DNA from: an uncultured Blautia sp.
GTDB lineage: Bacteria > Bacillota > Clostridia > Lachnospirales > Lachnospiraceae
Length of the DNA: 64,000 bases
NCBI GenBank assembly: GCA_900551075.1
Contig: URVB01000001.1
Coordinates: 1-64,000 of the forward strand
Direction of reading: 5' to 3'
Shown: piece by piece, positions 7,774 to 16,609 of the stretch
Layout: every line of letters starts with the position of its first letter
How positions within the stretch are numbered: the stretch's first letter is position 1
The notes under the pieces: generated by a model
Told to the model about the DNA's origin: nothing
What the model saw: the letters and a program-made list of their open reading frames with translations, nothing else
Database searches by the model: none
Position numbers and translations under genes: made by a program

Positions 7774-8151
7774 TTATTTTTTCTCTATCATATAAGACTG
7801 CAAACTCTTTTGGCAGCCATTCTTTTCATAAAATGCTTCAATTCCCGGCTGTGAACCAAAATACAGCATGGTAGGGGTGTTCTCCTTGGCAAGTTGGAGA
7901 AGTCGGCTTCCAATCCCTTGCTTCTGATACTCTGGAAGTATAAGTAGCTCGGTAATCGTTCCGAAGAAATATCCGTCTGAAAGAATACGCAGGCAACCTA
8001 CAAGTCTTTTCCCATCATAGGCAGTTATATTTAGCGTTTTAGCTAAAGCATTTTTCGTCTTTTCAATATCATAATCTCCCGGCCATACTTGGTTTACAAA
8101 CGGAAGAAATACCGAAGCGTTAAGCATTTTATCATCAATTCTGTATTCCAT
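7774..8151 (-). CDS. GNAT-family N-acetyltransferase
   Basis: 125-residue acetyl-CoA-dependent acetyltransferase. The acetyl-CoA loop is seen as LPEYQKQGIGSRLL (about residues 72-86), followed by the typical C-terminal GIEAFYEKNGCQ strand-helix. It overlaps the second GNAT gene by 17 bases and is co-transcribed with it. The substrate cannot be told; small single-domain GNATs on mobile cargo often acetylate antibiotics, toxins or peptides. Confidence 0.85.
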   Translation of the reverse strand: MEYRIDDKMLNASVFLPFVNQVWPGDYDIEKTKNALAKTLNITAYDGKRLVGCLRILSDGYFFGTITELLILPEYQKQGIGSRLLQLAKENTPTMLYFGSQPGIEAFYEKNGCQKSLQSYMIEKK

Positions 8152-8539
8152 TGTCCTGGTACCTCTCGAATTTCATTGGAGTAAATCTCATTCCATCGGC
8201 TAATTGCTCACTAACCATATCAATAAAGCCCAATTTGTGATAAACCGGAACCGCATACGGAGAAGAATTAACCGTATAAATCGGGTGATTGCTGTTATTC
8301 AAAACGTACTCCCATAGCTTTCGCCCAATACCTTGTCTATGGTACTTGGATTTTACAAAAAAGCAGCAAATATGTTTTCGATTTTCATTTGTAGCAATTA
8401 CGCCTCTCAACTCACCATTTTCATAGGCCCCCAAAAACTCCAGAGAGGCTACAATATCTTCATTTTCAATAAAATCACGGAATGACTTAACTCCTTCATC
8501 AGAATAGTCGGGGGCTTCAAATTGTAAAAATGTTTCCAT
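8135..8539 (-). CDS. GNAT-family N-acetyltransferase
   Basis: 134-residue GNAT enzyme. The acetyl-CoA binding loop is SKYHRQGIGRKLW and the C-terminal motif AVPVYHKLGFID is typical. It is the first of two overlapping acetyltransferase genes; the two proteins are only distantly alike, so this is not a recent duplication. The reader of the pair's function has only context: it sits in the cargo part of a decayed mobilizable element. Substrate unknown. Confidence 0.85.
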   Translation of the reverse strand: METFLQFEAPDYSDEGVKSFRDFIENEDIVASLEFLGAYENGELRGVIATNENRKHICCFFVKSKYHRQGIGRKLWEYVLNNSNHPIYTVNSSPYAVPVYHKLGFIDMVSEQLADGMRFTPMKFERYQDNGIQN

Positions 8540-8629
8540 ATAAGGTTTAGTGCAGCAGTAATCTCAACTTTGTTGCTAATTTGCCGTATCATCCCTTATC
8601 CTCCTCCACCTATATATAAATCTGTTAAT

Positions 8630-9067
8630 TTAGACCGACTTTATCATATTATGCTCATATAGTGTTTCAAAAGTGTTGACGGCTCCGCCATGCTCAACGA
8701 TTTTACCGTCTACTATTTTATCAATATCAATACCTGTGAAAGACAGTCTTTTGTGTGTCGGCTTTATTCCAATCCATTCTCCATCATGGGTTCCTTCCAT
8801 GACAAATTCAGAAATGATGTAATCTCCATCTTCGTACTGCCGGAGTATCCGCATCGTATAGTCTGGATATGTTTGCTTCACGGCTGTAAGGTGTTCTTTC
8901 ATACCTTCCAATCCTAAAGGAATTTTTCTTTCCCCCTCGATGAGGAGACAACTCTCTGAAATATATTGAGGAAGTTCATCGAGCAAGTTTTCTGAAACGG
9001 CAATCATATTTGTGGTAAGACCGGCGGCAATCCACAAGTCCTCTTTCCTCATATTGTGCTCAAACAA
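8630..9067 (-). CDS. SnoaL-like / NTF2-fold protein
   Basis: 145 residues of the SnoaL-like ester-cyclase type (NTF2 fold): a helical N-terminus, the central strand region TMRILRQYEDGDYIISEFVMEG and the conserved end KIVDGKIVEHGGAVNTFE. Such proteins bind small hydrophobic ligands; most have no known substrate. The frame starts with TTG at 9067; an ATG at 9052 is the alternative and neither has a clear ribosome site, so the 5' end may have been replaced during island assembly. Confidence 0.75.
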   Translation of the reverse strand: MFEHNMRKEDLWIAAGLTTNMIAVSENLLDELPQYISESCLLIEGERKIPLGLEGMKEHLTAVKQTYPDYTMRILRQYEDGDYIISEFVMEGTHDGEWIGIKPTHKRLSFTGIDIDKIVDGKIVEHGGAVNTFETLYEHNMIKSV

Positions 9068-9130
9068 CGTGTGTCAGAAGAGTTCGTAGGTTGGCGCAGA
9101 CTATTATATAAAAGCAAGTGCTTACGACTA

Positions 9131-9207
9131 AAGGCTTTCACGATATATCATTTTTATATTCTTAGAACCACATATCGGACATCTTACTCTTGTTCTTTAC
9201 TAATCAT
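9131..9207 (-). pseudogene. Small zinc-ribbon gene remnant
   Basis: An ATG at 9207 with AAGGAG upstream encodes MISKEQE and then a stop. Restoring one base continues as VRCPICGSKNIKMIYRES, a CPxCG zinc-ribbon start. The gene is therefore frameshifted after seven codons and its 3' part is not recognisable. Confidence 0.45.
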
Positions 9208-9525
9208 AACTGCGTCTCCTTTTTGATTTGTTTTACAGTTTTATTATGTACGAACATAAATTCGCATTCAAACGTCAAGTATTTCATACAAAAAACGAAG
9301 AATTGTGCGTATAATTTTTTCTCATAATGTAAACAACGTCATAAAGTACAAAAAAACGAATCATAATTCACAGTTTTAAACCAACCTATGCAACCTTCGG
9401 ACAAACCTGGTTGCATATGCTGGTTTTATATTAGACAATAACTTATTTTTTCAACAAACTGCCTGTCTCACCAATACGACAACTTCAAATTTCCCTTTAA
9501 TCTCGTTTTATTCTAAATACATTCA
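9208..9525. other. Non-coding AT-rich stretch with one hairpin
   Basis: No gene is seen. A perfect 9-base inverted repeat, TATGCAACC (9387-9395) and GGTTGCATA (9409-9417), could end minus-strand transcription from the glycosyltransferase remnant, though no T run follows. Confidence 0.4.
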
Positions 9526-10107
9526 CTATTTGTTTTCAACTGATACATGTTTATCAAAAGTTTCTATAAAACTTCTTGCTTCCAATACTCCTCCTGAATT
9601 CTTGAAGCTCTGAGATATCGTTATGGCACTTTCTTTGTAAGATGGGGTTTTTAATATTTGGGAAATGGTTTTACCAATTTCGTCTTTTACATTATTTTTA
9701 AGCAAAATTCCGGCTCCCAGCTCCTCTACCCTCTTTGCTACGGCTCCTTGTTCCGGTGTTTGCGGAAACAATATCAACGGAACCTCAAAATACAAACCTT
9801 CTGACGCAGAGTTCATTCCACAATGAGTAATAAACACATCTGAGATTGATAATACTGCCATCTGATCGACTGATTCATATATCTGAATATTTTCCGGTAA
9901 TTCTCTAAAAGAATCTGTATTCGTTCTCATTGAAATAATAACCTGATAATCAGTATCCTTCAAAACTTCAATACAATTGTGATAAAATTCTTTATTTTTG
10001 TTTACTGTTCCCATTTCTGTTCCTACTTTAAGTATACTCAATTCAGCAAAAAAATTAACAGAAATATGCGTTTTTCCATTAAAATACTGTCTATTCTCTC
10101 CAGCCAT
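9526..10107 (-). pseudogene. MGT-family glycosyltransferase, C-terminal half only
   Basis: 193 residues corresponding to the C-terminal nucleotide-sugar-binding domain of macrolide-type (MGT) UDP-glycosyltransferases. The signature is clear: VFITHCGMNSASEGLYFEVPL, then PQTPEQGAVAKRVEELGAG. Full-length relatives have about 390-400 residues; here the acceptor-binding N-terminal domain is missing, and the first ~30 residues do not fit the family until MGTVNKNKEFYHNC. The remaining piece could fold but would not be a working enzyme. Family assignment is confident; its decay is inferred from length. Confidence 0.75.
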
Positions 10108-10904
10108 TTCTACAGTTCTTATAACTGCAATTTCTCAATTGTAGACTCAGCTTTTTGTAGCTAACTACCGATGAACTGCAATCTGCCCAGCGTTTGTTCA
10201 CCAATATCCAAAAAATAAGTCAAGAGCTGGTAATTTGAGACCACTTCATCAAATAACGTCATTTTGTTCTCTTTCAAGATATTCTGCGCCTTTTACAACA
10301 GATTATTATCATAGCTTGACCGTTTGTCGTAAAAATGTCGTAAATTCAAACAAAAATCTTTTAAAAAGCTTGATTTTCAAGGACTTTTAGCACTATTTTC
10401 ATCACCTGCCGTGGCAAACCATTAGTACTCTAATCATAATTCAAATGCCTCCTAAAATGCTGTGTGTTGCACCATTTTGCCGCGATTTGCCGTGCGTACC
10501 GGAGGGTACATTTCCGGGTTCACTCTGTCACGGAACACCGGAATGCAGCAAAATGTGGCAAATAGATGCCGTGGGTAGTAGTAAAAACGTAGTAGGAATT
10601 GGGGGCTCTTACTACTAGCGAATTTCGTGGCCAAACGTGCCACCTATATAATAATATTTTTTCAAAATAATTTCATCAAATTTTCAAGTTTCATAGCTTG
10701 CTATTTTTCCTGCATATAATATAAATTTCTGGAGTTTTCCAAGTGGATTTGATGAGATCATTATCACATAAAACTAGTTGCGAGTCAGCCCACGAATTAT
10801 GGAGCATTTACGGAAATTACCTGCCGAAGTACCATTAAAAGGATAGAAAATCCACACTCAACACTCGGTCAAAGTATCAGGGTGGATTTTCTAAATAAAT
10901 TCAC
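10108..10904. other. Gene-poor junction between the accessory island and the arabinoside locus
   Basis: No intact gene. On the minus strand about 10165-10290 reads as a ~45-residue fragment ending LDIGEQTLGRLQFIGS, source unknown. Near 10320-10350 the minus strand reads EFTTFLRQTVKL then stop, reminiscent of the end of some tyrosine integrases, which is weak evidence. Several inverted repeats follow, including an imperfect 17-base pair (10468-10484 with 10545-10561, 14 matches). Confidence 0.4.
10845..10892 (-). terminator. Terminator of the two-component system operon
   Basis: Arms at 10845-10858 and 10879-10892 pair in 13 of 14 positions, 13 bases after the histidine kinase stop. The minus-strand 3' side is T-rich but has no long T run. 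Confidence 0.7.
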
Positions 10905-12704
10905 TCACAATCCTTTTATACTGTCAGAATCATCATATTTCAGTGGAAGAATCAACGAAACCGTTGTTCCAAAATCTTTTTTAGAATGAATTTCCATTTT
11001 TGCATTTTCGTAATAAATGTATTTCATTCTTTCTCGAATGTTACGAATTCCAATGTGTCCTCCACGTTCCCAATGCTTCATTGGGCGACTGATTTCCGCC
11101 ACCTCTTCTTCCGTCATTCCAACTCCATTATCCGTAATATTAATGTGAATAAACTGCTGATCTTTAAAAATGTTGATACAGATACATCCTCCTAACGGTT
11201 CACCGTTCTCATCCTTGTTCTGCAGCAATCCGTGAGATAATGCATTCTCTATTAACGGTTGAATCATGTTTTTAGCAATATAACACTGCATGCACTTTTC
11301 TTCAATCTCATATTTTACTTTAAAAATACCTTCATACCGATATTCCTGAATCATAAGATATTGTTTCACTACATTAATTTCTTGCTTCAAAGAATCAAAA
11401 ACCTCTGAAACTTCTATCCGAAGACGATCTTTCAAAATTTCAATCATTGCTTTATTTACTACAATAACGTCATTTACACGATTTTTCTGTGCTAAATACG
11501 TGATGGTATTCATTGTATTATAAATAAAATGTGGATCGACCTGTGAAATCAGCAATCCATACCGCATTGTTTGCTCTAGTTTTTCCTTTTCAACTATCTT
11601 TTTTATTGAATCTTCCAGATGCTCAGCCATCAGATTAAATGCATCACCAACCATTCCTATCTCGTCACCAGATACCACACGAACCCGGGCTTTAAAATCC
11701 CCTGCAGAAATAGCTTTCATCTGCATAGCCAATTCACTAAGCGATCTGGTAAACCTTTTTACAATGATTATCATCACCAATATTACAATTACGCCAAAAA
11801 CTGCAACAAAGATTAAAATTGTATATTGATTTGCTATGTTATATTCCAGCACATCCTCTCGATTCATATAGGTAAGAATTTTCCACCCACCATTTTTCAG
11901 ATAGCGAATTGTATATATTCCATCTTTTTCAATATCATATTTTTCCCAGTACGACCTTCCATATTCGGATTGTGACAAAACCTTTTCATAGTCAATTTGT
12001 GTATTATCTTTAGCCGAAATCATCATCTCCTGATCAGAAGATAAAAGCACATAGTCATCACATATACTGGAAAGATTTTCTATAATATATTGAATCTCAT
12101 CAAACGAAGAAAAAATGATAATTTTTCCTGAAAGACCATTTCGATTGTAGTTTCTTACATATCCAAATGCTCTTGTAAAAGTATTTCCGAACAACGAATT
12201 TGTTTCTTTGTCCCGATAATTAAAAGGATTTATATACAATCCTACATCCTCTTGCTCCATATATGTAGGTGTAATTTCCTCATCAATAAGCTGCTTTAGT
12301 TCTGATGGCAAACCTACTGTATTGGTATAACAGCCGCTTTCCGCAATATCAATGTAAATCCCCAACACTCTATAAGAAGAAATTGCATCTTTCTGAATCA
12401 GCTTCGACAAATACAGCCTTAATTCCGCCTCTAAGTTTTCATCTTTACTTTCCTGAACTTGCTTCAGTTTTCTATACAATTCATCGTCATTAGACAGGAA
12501 CTCAGAAAAACGCTCAATTTCATTTAACTGTTGTTCAATACGCATTGTAACCTGTTCCGTATACTGCATTGTTCTGGTGGCTTCCGTATCGTTTACCAGT
12601 CCATACATGATATGGGGAATAATCAAGAGTATTAGCGCATACACACCAATAAAAATTGATATCTGTGATAAAAGTAATTTTGTGGAAAAAAGCATTCTCT
12701 TCAT
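10905..12704 (-). CDS. YesM/LytS-type sensor histidine kinase
   Basis: 599-residue membrane sensor kinase. Transmembrane helices lie at about residues 10-34 and 293-316, flanking a ~255-residue extracellular sensor region. Then come HAMP (about 316-370), the His_kinase box QVDPHFIYNTMN with phospho-acceptor H392, the N box PLIENALSHGL and the ATP-binding G box DNGVGMTEEE. It starts one base after the stop of the response regulator gene. Kinases of this type sense extracellular sugars, often with a binding protein, and activate a neighbouring transporter operon. Here the arabinoside ABC operon is the obvious target. Confidence 0.92.
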   Translation of the reverse strand: MKRMLFSTKLLLSQISIFIGVYALILLIIPHIMYGLVNDTEATRTMQYTEQVTMRIEQQLNEIERFSEFLSNDDELYRKLKQVQESKDENLEAELRLYLSKLIQKDAISSYRVLGIYIDIAESGCYTNTVGLPSELKQLIDEEITPTYMEQEDVGLYINPFNYRDKETNSLFGNTFTRAFGYVRNYNRNGLSGKIIIFSSFDEIQYIIENLSSICDDYVLLSSDQEMMISAKDNTQIDYEKVLSQSEYGRSYWEKYDIEKDGIYTIRYLKNGGWKILTYMNREDVLEYNIANQYTILIFVAVFGVIVILVMIIIVKRFTRSLSELAMQMKAISAGDFKARVRVVSGDEIGMVGDAFNLMAEHLEDSIKKIVEKEKLEQTMRYGLLISQVDPHFIYNTMNTITYLAQKNRVNDVIVVNKAMIEILKDRLRIEVSEVFDSLKQEINVVKQYLMIQEYRYEGIFKVKYEIEEKCMQCYIAKNMIQPLIENALSHGLLQNKDENGEPLGGCICINIFKDQQFIHINITDNGVGMTEEEVAEISRPMKHWERGGHIGIRNIRERMKYIYYENAKMEIHSKKDFGTTVSLILPLKYDDSDSIKGL

Positions 12705-12705
12705 A

Positions 12706-14298
12706 TCAGTTCTCTCTGTTTTTCTTCATCCTCTTATATTCATTTGGTGTCAATCCTGTAACCTGTTTAAATATTTTACTGAAATATTGACTGGAAGCAA
12801 AGCCTACCTTCTCAGAAACTTCATAAATCATATACCTTCCTTCATCAATCAGTTTTTGTGCCTCATTAACCCTGACATTGTTTAAGTACTCAGCAAAGCC
12901 AATCCCAACCTCTTCTTTAAATTTTGTAGATAACCACGAATTGGTTAACCCCACATTTTTCGCCACTTCTGTCATAGACATATTTTCATCATAATAATGT
13001 TTTTTAATATAAGCCATAGCATTCATAATAGGTTTTGAATATTCACAGTTATTATTTCGTTCTATCTCTGATAATTTCGCTTCTATAAACGCCGTTACGC
13101 TCAATGGATCACTCATATCGTATTTCATATAAGAATTTGCCAAACTGAGTGTTACGTCATCTGTCATTTCTCTGTTTTTCTGCTCAAAATAATACATTGC
13201 TTTCAGGATTTCCTTCAAACACCAAAGATATGAAATATAATCCTCCTGTTCTATAGCTTCTTTCAGCGTTCCCAAGTATTCAGATATCTGTTCATGGTTC
13301 TGTTCCTCCAATGCCCGCTCTACCTGTTTCCAGGTAATATTAGATGTAGTGGAAGCAACATCCTGATTTTCTATTTTTCTCGTTTCAAACTCTGCCAAAT
13401 ATGGTTTGGAACGTACCACTTGTCGGTCTAACTGTGCATGATTCTGATAAAAAACTTCTCTGAATTGGCGAATCTCACAGCATTGTGAATAGAACAGAAC
13501 ATTATAACCATATGCATCCATTCTATTAAGCCCTGAATAAATCTTATTTGCAAATGAATAGCAAGTCTCATATGTTTCTTTTTGAGAAACATAATTTTGT
13601 GGCATTTCATAAACAATTATCATAGTACTGTCATTTACTTTAAAACCAGATACTACCTTTATTGTTTCTAATGTCCAGTTATTCGATACCAGCCCATTTA
13701 TTTTTTCCTCATCCATATAGTATTGTTCCGATATGTTATTAAAAAACTCTCCCAAAAACCTCGGTGCCTGTTTTTGTATTATACATAAATAATAATACTT
13801 TTTATACAGCATGATATACTCCGTCTCTGATAGTATATTTCTGTATTTTTTCTCATCTGTTTTATTTAAAAATATTTCTTTTAAAACAACATTTTCTGTG
13901 TATAAATTTTTCTGTTTTTCCTTTTCAATTTTTTCCTTGATTTTTAATATTTTCTGTAAAAAAACCTTTTCATCTACATCACTTTTCAATAAATAGTCAT
14001 CCGTTCCCAGACGAAGTGCTTCTCTCACATAATCAAAATTTTTATACCCACTCAAAAATAAAATATGTGTGTTCTGATCGGTTTCACGGATAATAGATGC
14101 AAAATCCAAGCCATCCATTCCGCACATACAAATATCACTTATAATCAAATCAGGACGAGTTCTTTTAAATACCTTTAAAGCCTGTTCAGCATCTGTAAGA
14201 GAGCCTACTATTTCAAATCCATACTTTTCCCAACTAATAATACGTTCAAGATACTCTAATGCCAATTTTTCATCATCTAATAAAAGCACTTTAATCAT
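12706..14298 (-). CDS. YesN-type response regulator (REC + AraC HTH)
   Basis: 530-residue transcription activator. The receiver domain (1-120) has the acidic pocket LLLDDE and phospho-acceptor D55 in LIISDICMCGMDG, with the conserved lysine in DDYLLKSDV. A long middle region without a recognised fold follows. The last ~105 residues form a double helix-turn-helix of the AraC type (MSMTEVAKNVGLTNSWLSTKF and VSEKVGFASSQYFSKIF). AAAGGAG precedes the start. It should be phosphorylated by the kinase encoded directly downstream and activate the arabinofuranosidase/ABC operon. Confidence 0.92.
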   Translation of the reverse strand: MIKVLLLDDEKLALEYLERIISWEKYGFEIVGSLTDAEQALKVFKRTRPDLIISDICMCGMDGLDFASIIRETDQNTHILFLSGYKNFDYVREALRLGTDDYLLKSDVDEKVFLQKILKIKEKIEKEKQKNLYTENVVLKEIFLNKTDEKKYRNILSETEYIMLYKKYYYLCIIQKQAPRFLGEFFNNISEQYYMDEEKINGLVSNNWTLETIKVVSGFKVNDSTMIIVYEMPQNYVSQKETYETCYSFANKIYSGLNRMDAYGYNVLFYSQCCEIRQFREVFYQNHAQLDRQVVRSKPYLAEFETRKIENQDVASTTSNITWKQVERALEEQNHEQISEYLGTLKEAIEQEDYISYLWCLKEILKAMYYFEQKNREMTDDVTLSLANSYMKYDMSDPLSVTAFIEAKLSEIERNNNCEYSKPIMNAMAYIKKHYYDENMSMTEVAKNVGLTNSWLSTKFKEEVGIGFAEYLNNVRVNEAQKLIDEGRYMIYEVSEKVGFASSQYFSKIFKQVTGLTPNEYKRMKKNREN

Positions 14299-14310
14299 CC
14301 TGTTTCTCCT

Positions 14311-14384
14311 TTAAAAAAATATCACCCAGATTAAATTTCACAGCTGACACTATTTTGTCAACAATCATTAATCTGAGTGATATT
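14311..14384 (-). terminator. Strong terminator between transporter operon and its two-component system
   Basis: 17-base arms at 14318-14334 and 14368-14384 pair with one mismatch and are followed on the minus strand by seven T. The response regulator's ribosome site begins right after the T run. A TTGACA lies in the loop on the minus strand. The regulator genes must therefore be expressed either by read-through or from a promoter inside the hairpin. Confidence 0.85.
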
Positions 14385-14397
14385 CTAGACCCAATTA

Positions 14398-15387
14398 CTA
14401 AGCGTTAATGCTTTTTTCCAACTCCTTCTTCTCTCTTACTGACTGAACATAAGCAACCACTCGGTCACTATTGTAAGTATAAATCATAATCAAAAGCAGG
14501 AAGACACCTGAGGCTGTATCCTGCAGTGCAGAAGACAATCCCATATTCATCAATCCACTAGTCAACATATTCAATATCAGATTTCCAACGAATATTCCAA
14601 TCGTAATATTGCAATATCTTTCCAGGGCTACTCCAACATATATTCCCAACAAACAGTTAAAAATAATATTCGTGCTGGACATATATTGCGGTGTATCAAT
14701 AGAACCCTGAATAGAAATTCTTAACAGTGAAGCAACACCAAGAAAAACTGCAGAAACGGCATAGCATTTAAATGCTGTTTTTCTGGTATCAACACCTGCA
14801 CTCTTTGCGATCTGCTGAGAGCTGGCACATGCCCTTACATTATATCCAAACTTTGCATTATTAAACAAAATGTAAAATGCAATTGCCATGATGATAAATA
14901 TGATTACACAATATGGATATCTTCCAAACAGAGTTGTTTCACCACTTATTGCCGTTACCCAAGAAATACTGGTCAGATTCGAAAGCGTTTCATAAATCAT
15001 ACATACTCCAAGAGCAGTGACAATGGCAGGAACTTTTAAAAGCATATAGGCAACTCCAGAAATCACTCCAAGAATAATTCCTGAACATACTACAACCAAT
15101 GCAAACGGTATTACACCTATATTATATACATATACAGCTTTTGCACCTATCATACTGGATAACATTACCACAGATCCAGCACTTAAGTCCATTCTGTCAC
15201 AAAGCACATTACAACACATTGCATACGAAATGAGTGTCGGAACCAATGTTTGCTTAAAATTCATGATGACCGTTGCAGGTTTACCATATTTTCCACCAGA
15301 TAATATGAAAAAGAGAAGATATACCAATACCGGAAGAAGTGTTACAACTCCAGCATTTTTTAATTTTTTAGCTGACACTTTCACCAA
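14398..15387 (-). CDS. Sugar ABC transporter permease (RbsC/AraH-like)
   Basis: 329-residue inner-membrane permease of the ribose/xylose/arabinose class (BPD_transp_2), with about 8-10 hydrophobic helices and the family's cytoplasmic loop ACASSQQIAKSAGVDTRK that contacts the ATPase. It starts with TTG at 15387 (or GTG at 15384) after AAAGGGGAA. It is the second permease gene of the operon and should pair with the one at 16.6-17.6 kb as a heterodimer, an arrangement seen in autoinducer-2 and some pentose systems. Confidence 0.88.
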   Translation of the reverse strand: MVKVSAKKLKNAGVVTLLPVLVYLLFFILSGGKYGKPATVIMNFKQTLVPTLISYAMCCNVLCDRMDLSAGSVVMLSSMIGAKAVYVYNIGVIPFALVVVCSGIILGVISGVAYMLLKVPAIVTALGVCMIYETLSNLTSISWVTAISGETTLFGRYPYCVIIFIIMAIAFYILFNNAKFGYNVRACASSQQIAKSAGVDTRKTAFKCYAVSAVFLGVASLLRISIQGSIDTPQYMSSTNIIFNCLLGIYVGVALERYCNITIGIFVGNLILNMLTSGLMNMGLSSALQDTASGVFLLLIMIYTYNSDRVVAYVQSVREKKELEKSINA

Positions 15388-15451
15388 CGTTCCCCTTTCT
15401 GGTTCTTTCTGACAGAGCAGTAACGCTCTGTCAGAGCTGAAAACTCAATGA

Positions 15452-16591
15452 TTAATTACCATGACGAGCCATTGTATCATCTGTACTGTAGCTTGCACCC
15501 ATCCCAATCAGTGTATCTGCAGATGCATCAGGATTTTCAGATACAATTACATCCTTAAGTTCATCTGCTGTCCATGCATATACACCATCTGCGTGAAGAT
15601 AATTTGCATAATTTTCAAACTCTTCTGCAGATTTACAGGTAATGAAGTTAACTGGTACAGAAACCTTTTCCAGCGGATTTCCCTGAAGTGCATTATATAA
15701 CATTGTAAATGTAAAGGCTACATCTACATACTGGCCGCCAACTGCACAAACAGTATCTCCTGTTGCCAGTGCATCTCCACATGTCTCAGAGAAGTCTACA
15801 AAAGCAATCTTCACTTCTCCTTCTCTTCCAGCAGACTTAATTGGTTCTGTACAATATTCGATTCCAAGAAGAGTAATTGCAATACCATCAATAGTTGAAT
15901 CTGAAGCAAGATAATCTTCAACTGCCTGTGTAAACTCAAGTCCTCTATATTCACCTGCTTTTTTGATTTCTGAATGATCTTCAAATGCAGCCATCATACC
16001 AAGCCAACGCTGATCATGGCAAGTAATACCTGGTTCATAGCCGATTGGAGCAATGTTGGTACATCCAGCATCAATCAAGCTTTCAACAATATCATAACCA
16101 GCCTGATAATCTGATTCATAAGAACAACCTACAAAATAATCATTGGCAAAAACCTGTTCCTGAATTTCTTCTGCAATAGGAGCCCATGAAACACCCATGT
16201 ATACACCATTTTCTTCACAAATCTTTAATCCCTGAAGAACCGCTGTACCAGAGAAGTTTGTAGTAATGATACCATCTACTCCCTGTGCGCAAAGATTTTC
16301 AATACCTGCAAGATAAGTTTCATCTGCGAAGTTTTCAATAATGTAATATGTAAACTTCACACCAAAATTCTTTCCAAGGTAATCTGTATATGCTTTTAAT
16401 TTAGAGCAAAGATAATCAGTTGTTGTATGAATGATAACGCCAATGGTATACTCACCATTCTCATCACCACATACTTCTCCACTCTCACCACCCCATACTG
16501 CATCTGTAGTGGCATCTTCGGCAAAAGCACATGTACACATTGCAAACACCATAATTACTGCTAAAAATAATGACATTATTCTTTTTTTCAT
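15452..16591 (-). CDS. Sugar-binding protein (periplasmic-binding-protein-like, type 1)
   Basis: 379-residue extracellular solute-binding protein of the RbsB-like fold. It has an N-terminal signal peptide (basic MKKR, hydrophobic core, probable cleavage after CAFA), then YTIGVIIHTTTDY as the first strand of the binding fold. The two cysteines near the cleavage point do not form a lipobox, since the residue before each is M or T, so lipid anchoring is not predicted. The gene lies between the two permease genes. Arabinose or arabino-oligosaccharide is the likely ligand from the GH51 neighbour. Confidence 0.85.
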   Translation of the reverse strand: MKKRIMSLFLAVIMVFAMCTCAFAEDATTDAVWGGESGEVCGDENGEYTIGVIIHTTTDYLCSKLKAYTDYLGKNFGVKFTYYIIENFADETYLAGIENLCAQGVDGIITTNFSGTAVLQGLKICEENGVYMGVSWAPIAEEIQEQVFANDYFVGCSYESDYQAGYDIVESLIDAGCTNIAPIGYEPGITCHDQRWLGMMAAFEDHSEIKKAGEYRGLEFTQAVEDYLASDSTIDGIAITLLGIEYCTEPIKSAGREGEVKIAFVDFSETCGDALATGDTVCAVGGQYVDVAFTFTMLYNALQGNPLEKVSVPVNFITCKSAEEFENYANYLHADGVYAWTADELKDVIVSENPDASADTLIGMGASYSTDDTMARHGN

Positions 16592-16609
16592 CTCTAATTC
16601 CTCCTTACA

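Noticed and set aside
10452..10643. 63-codon minus-strand ORF in the island junction
   Set aside because: It runs through an inverted-repeat region, has no ribosome site and resembles nothing.
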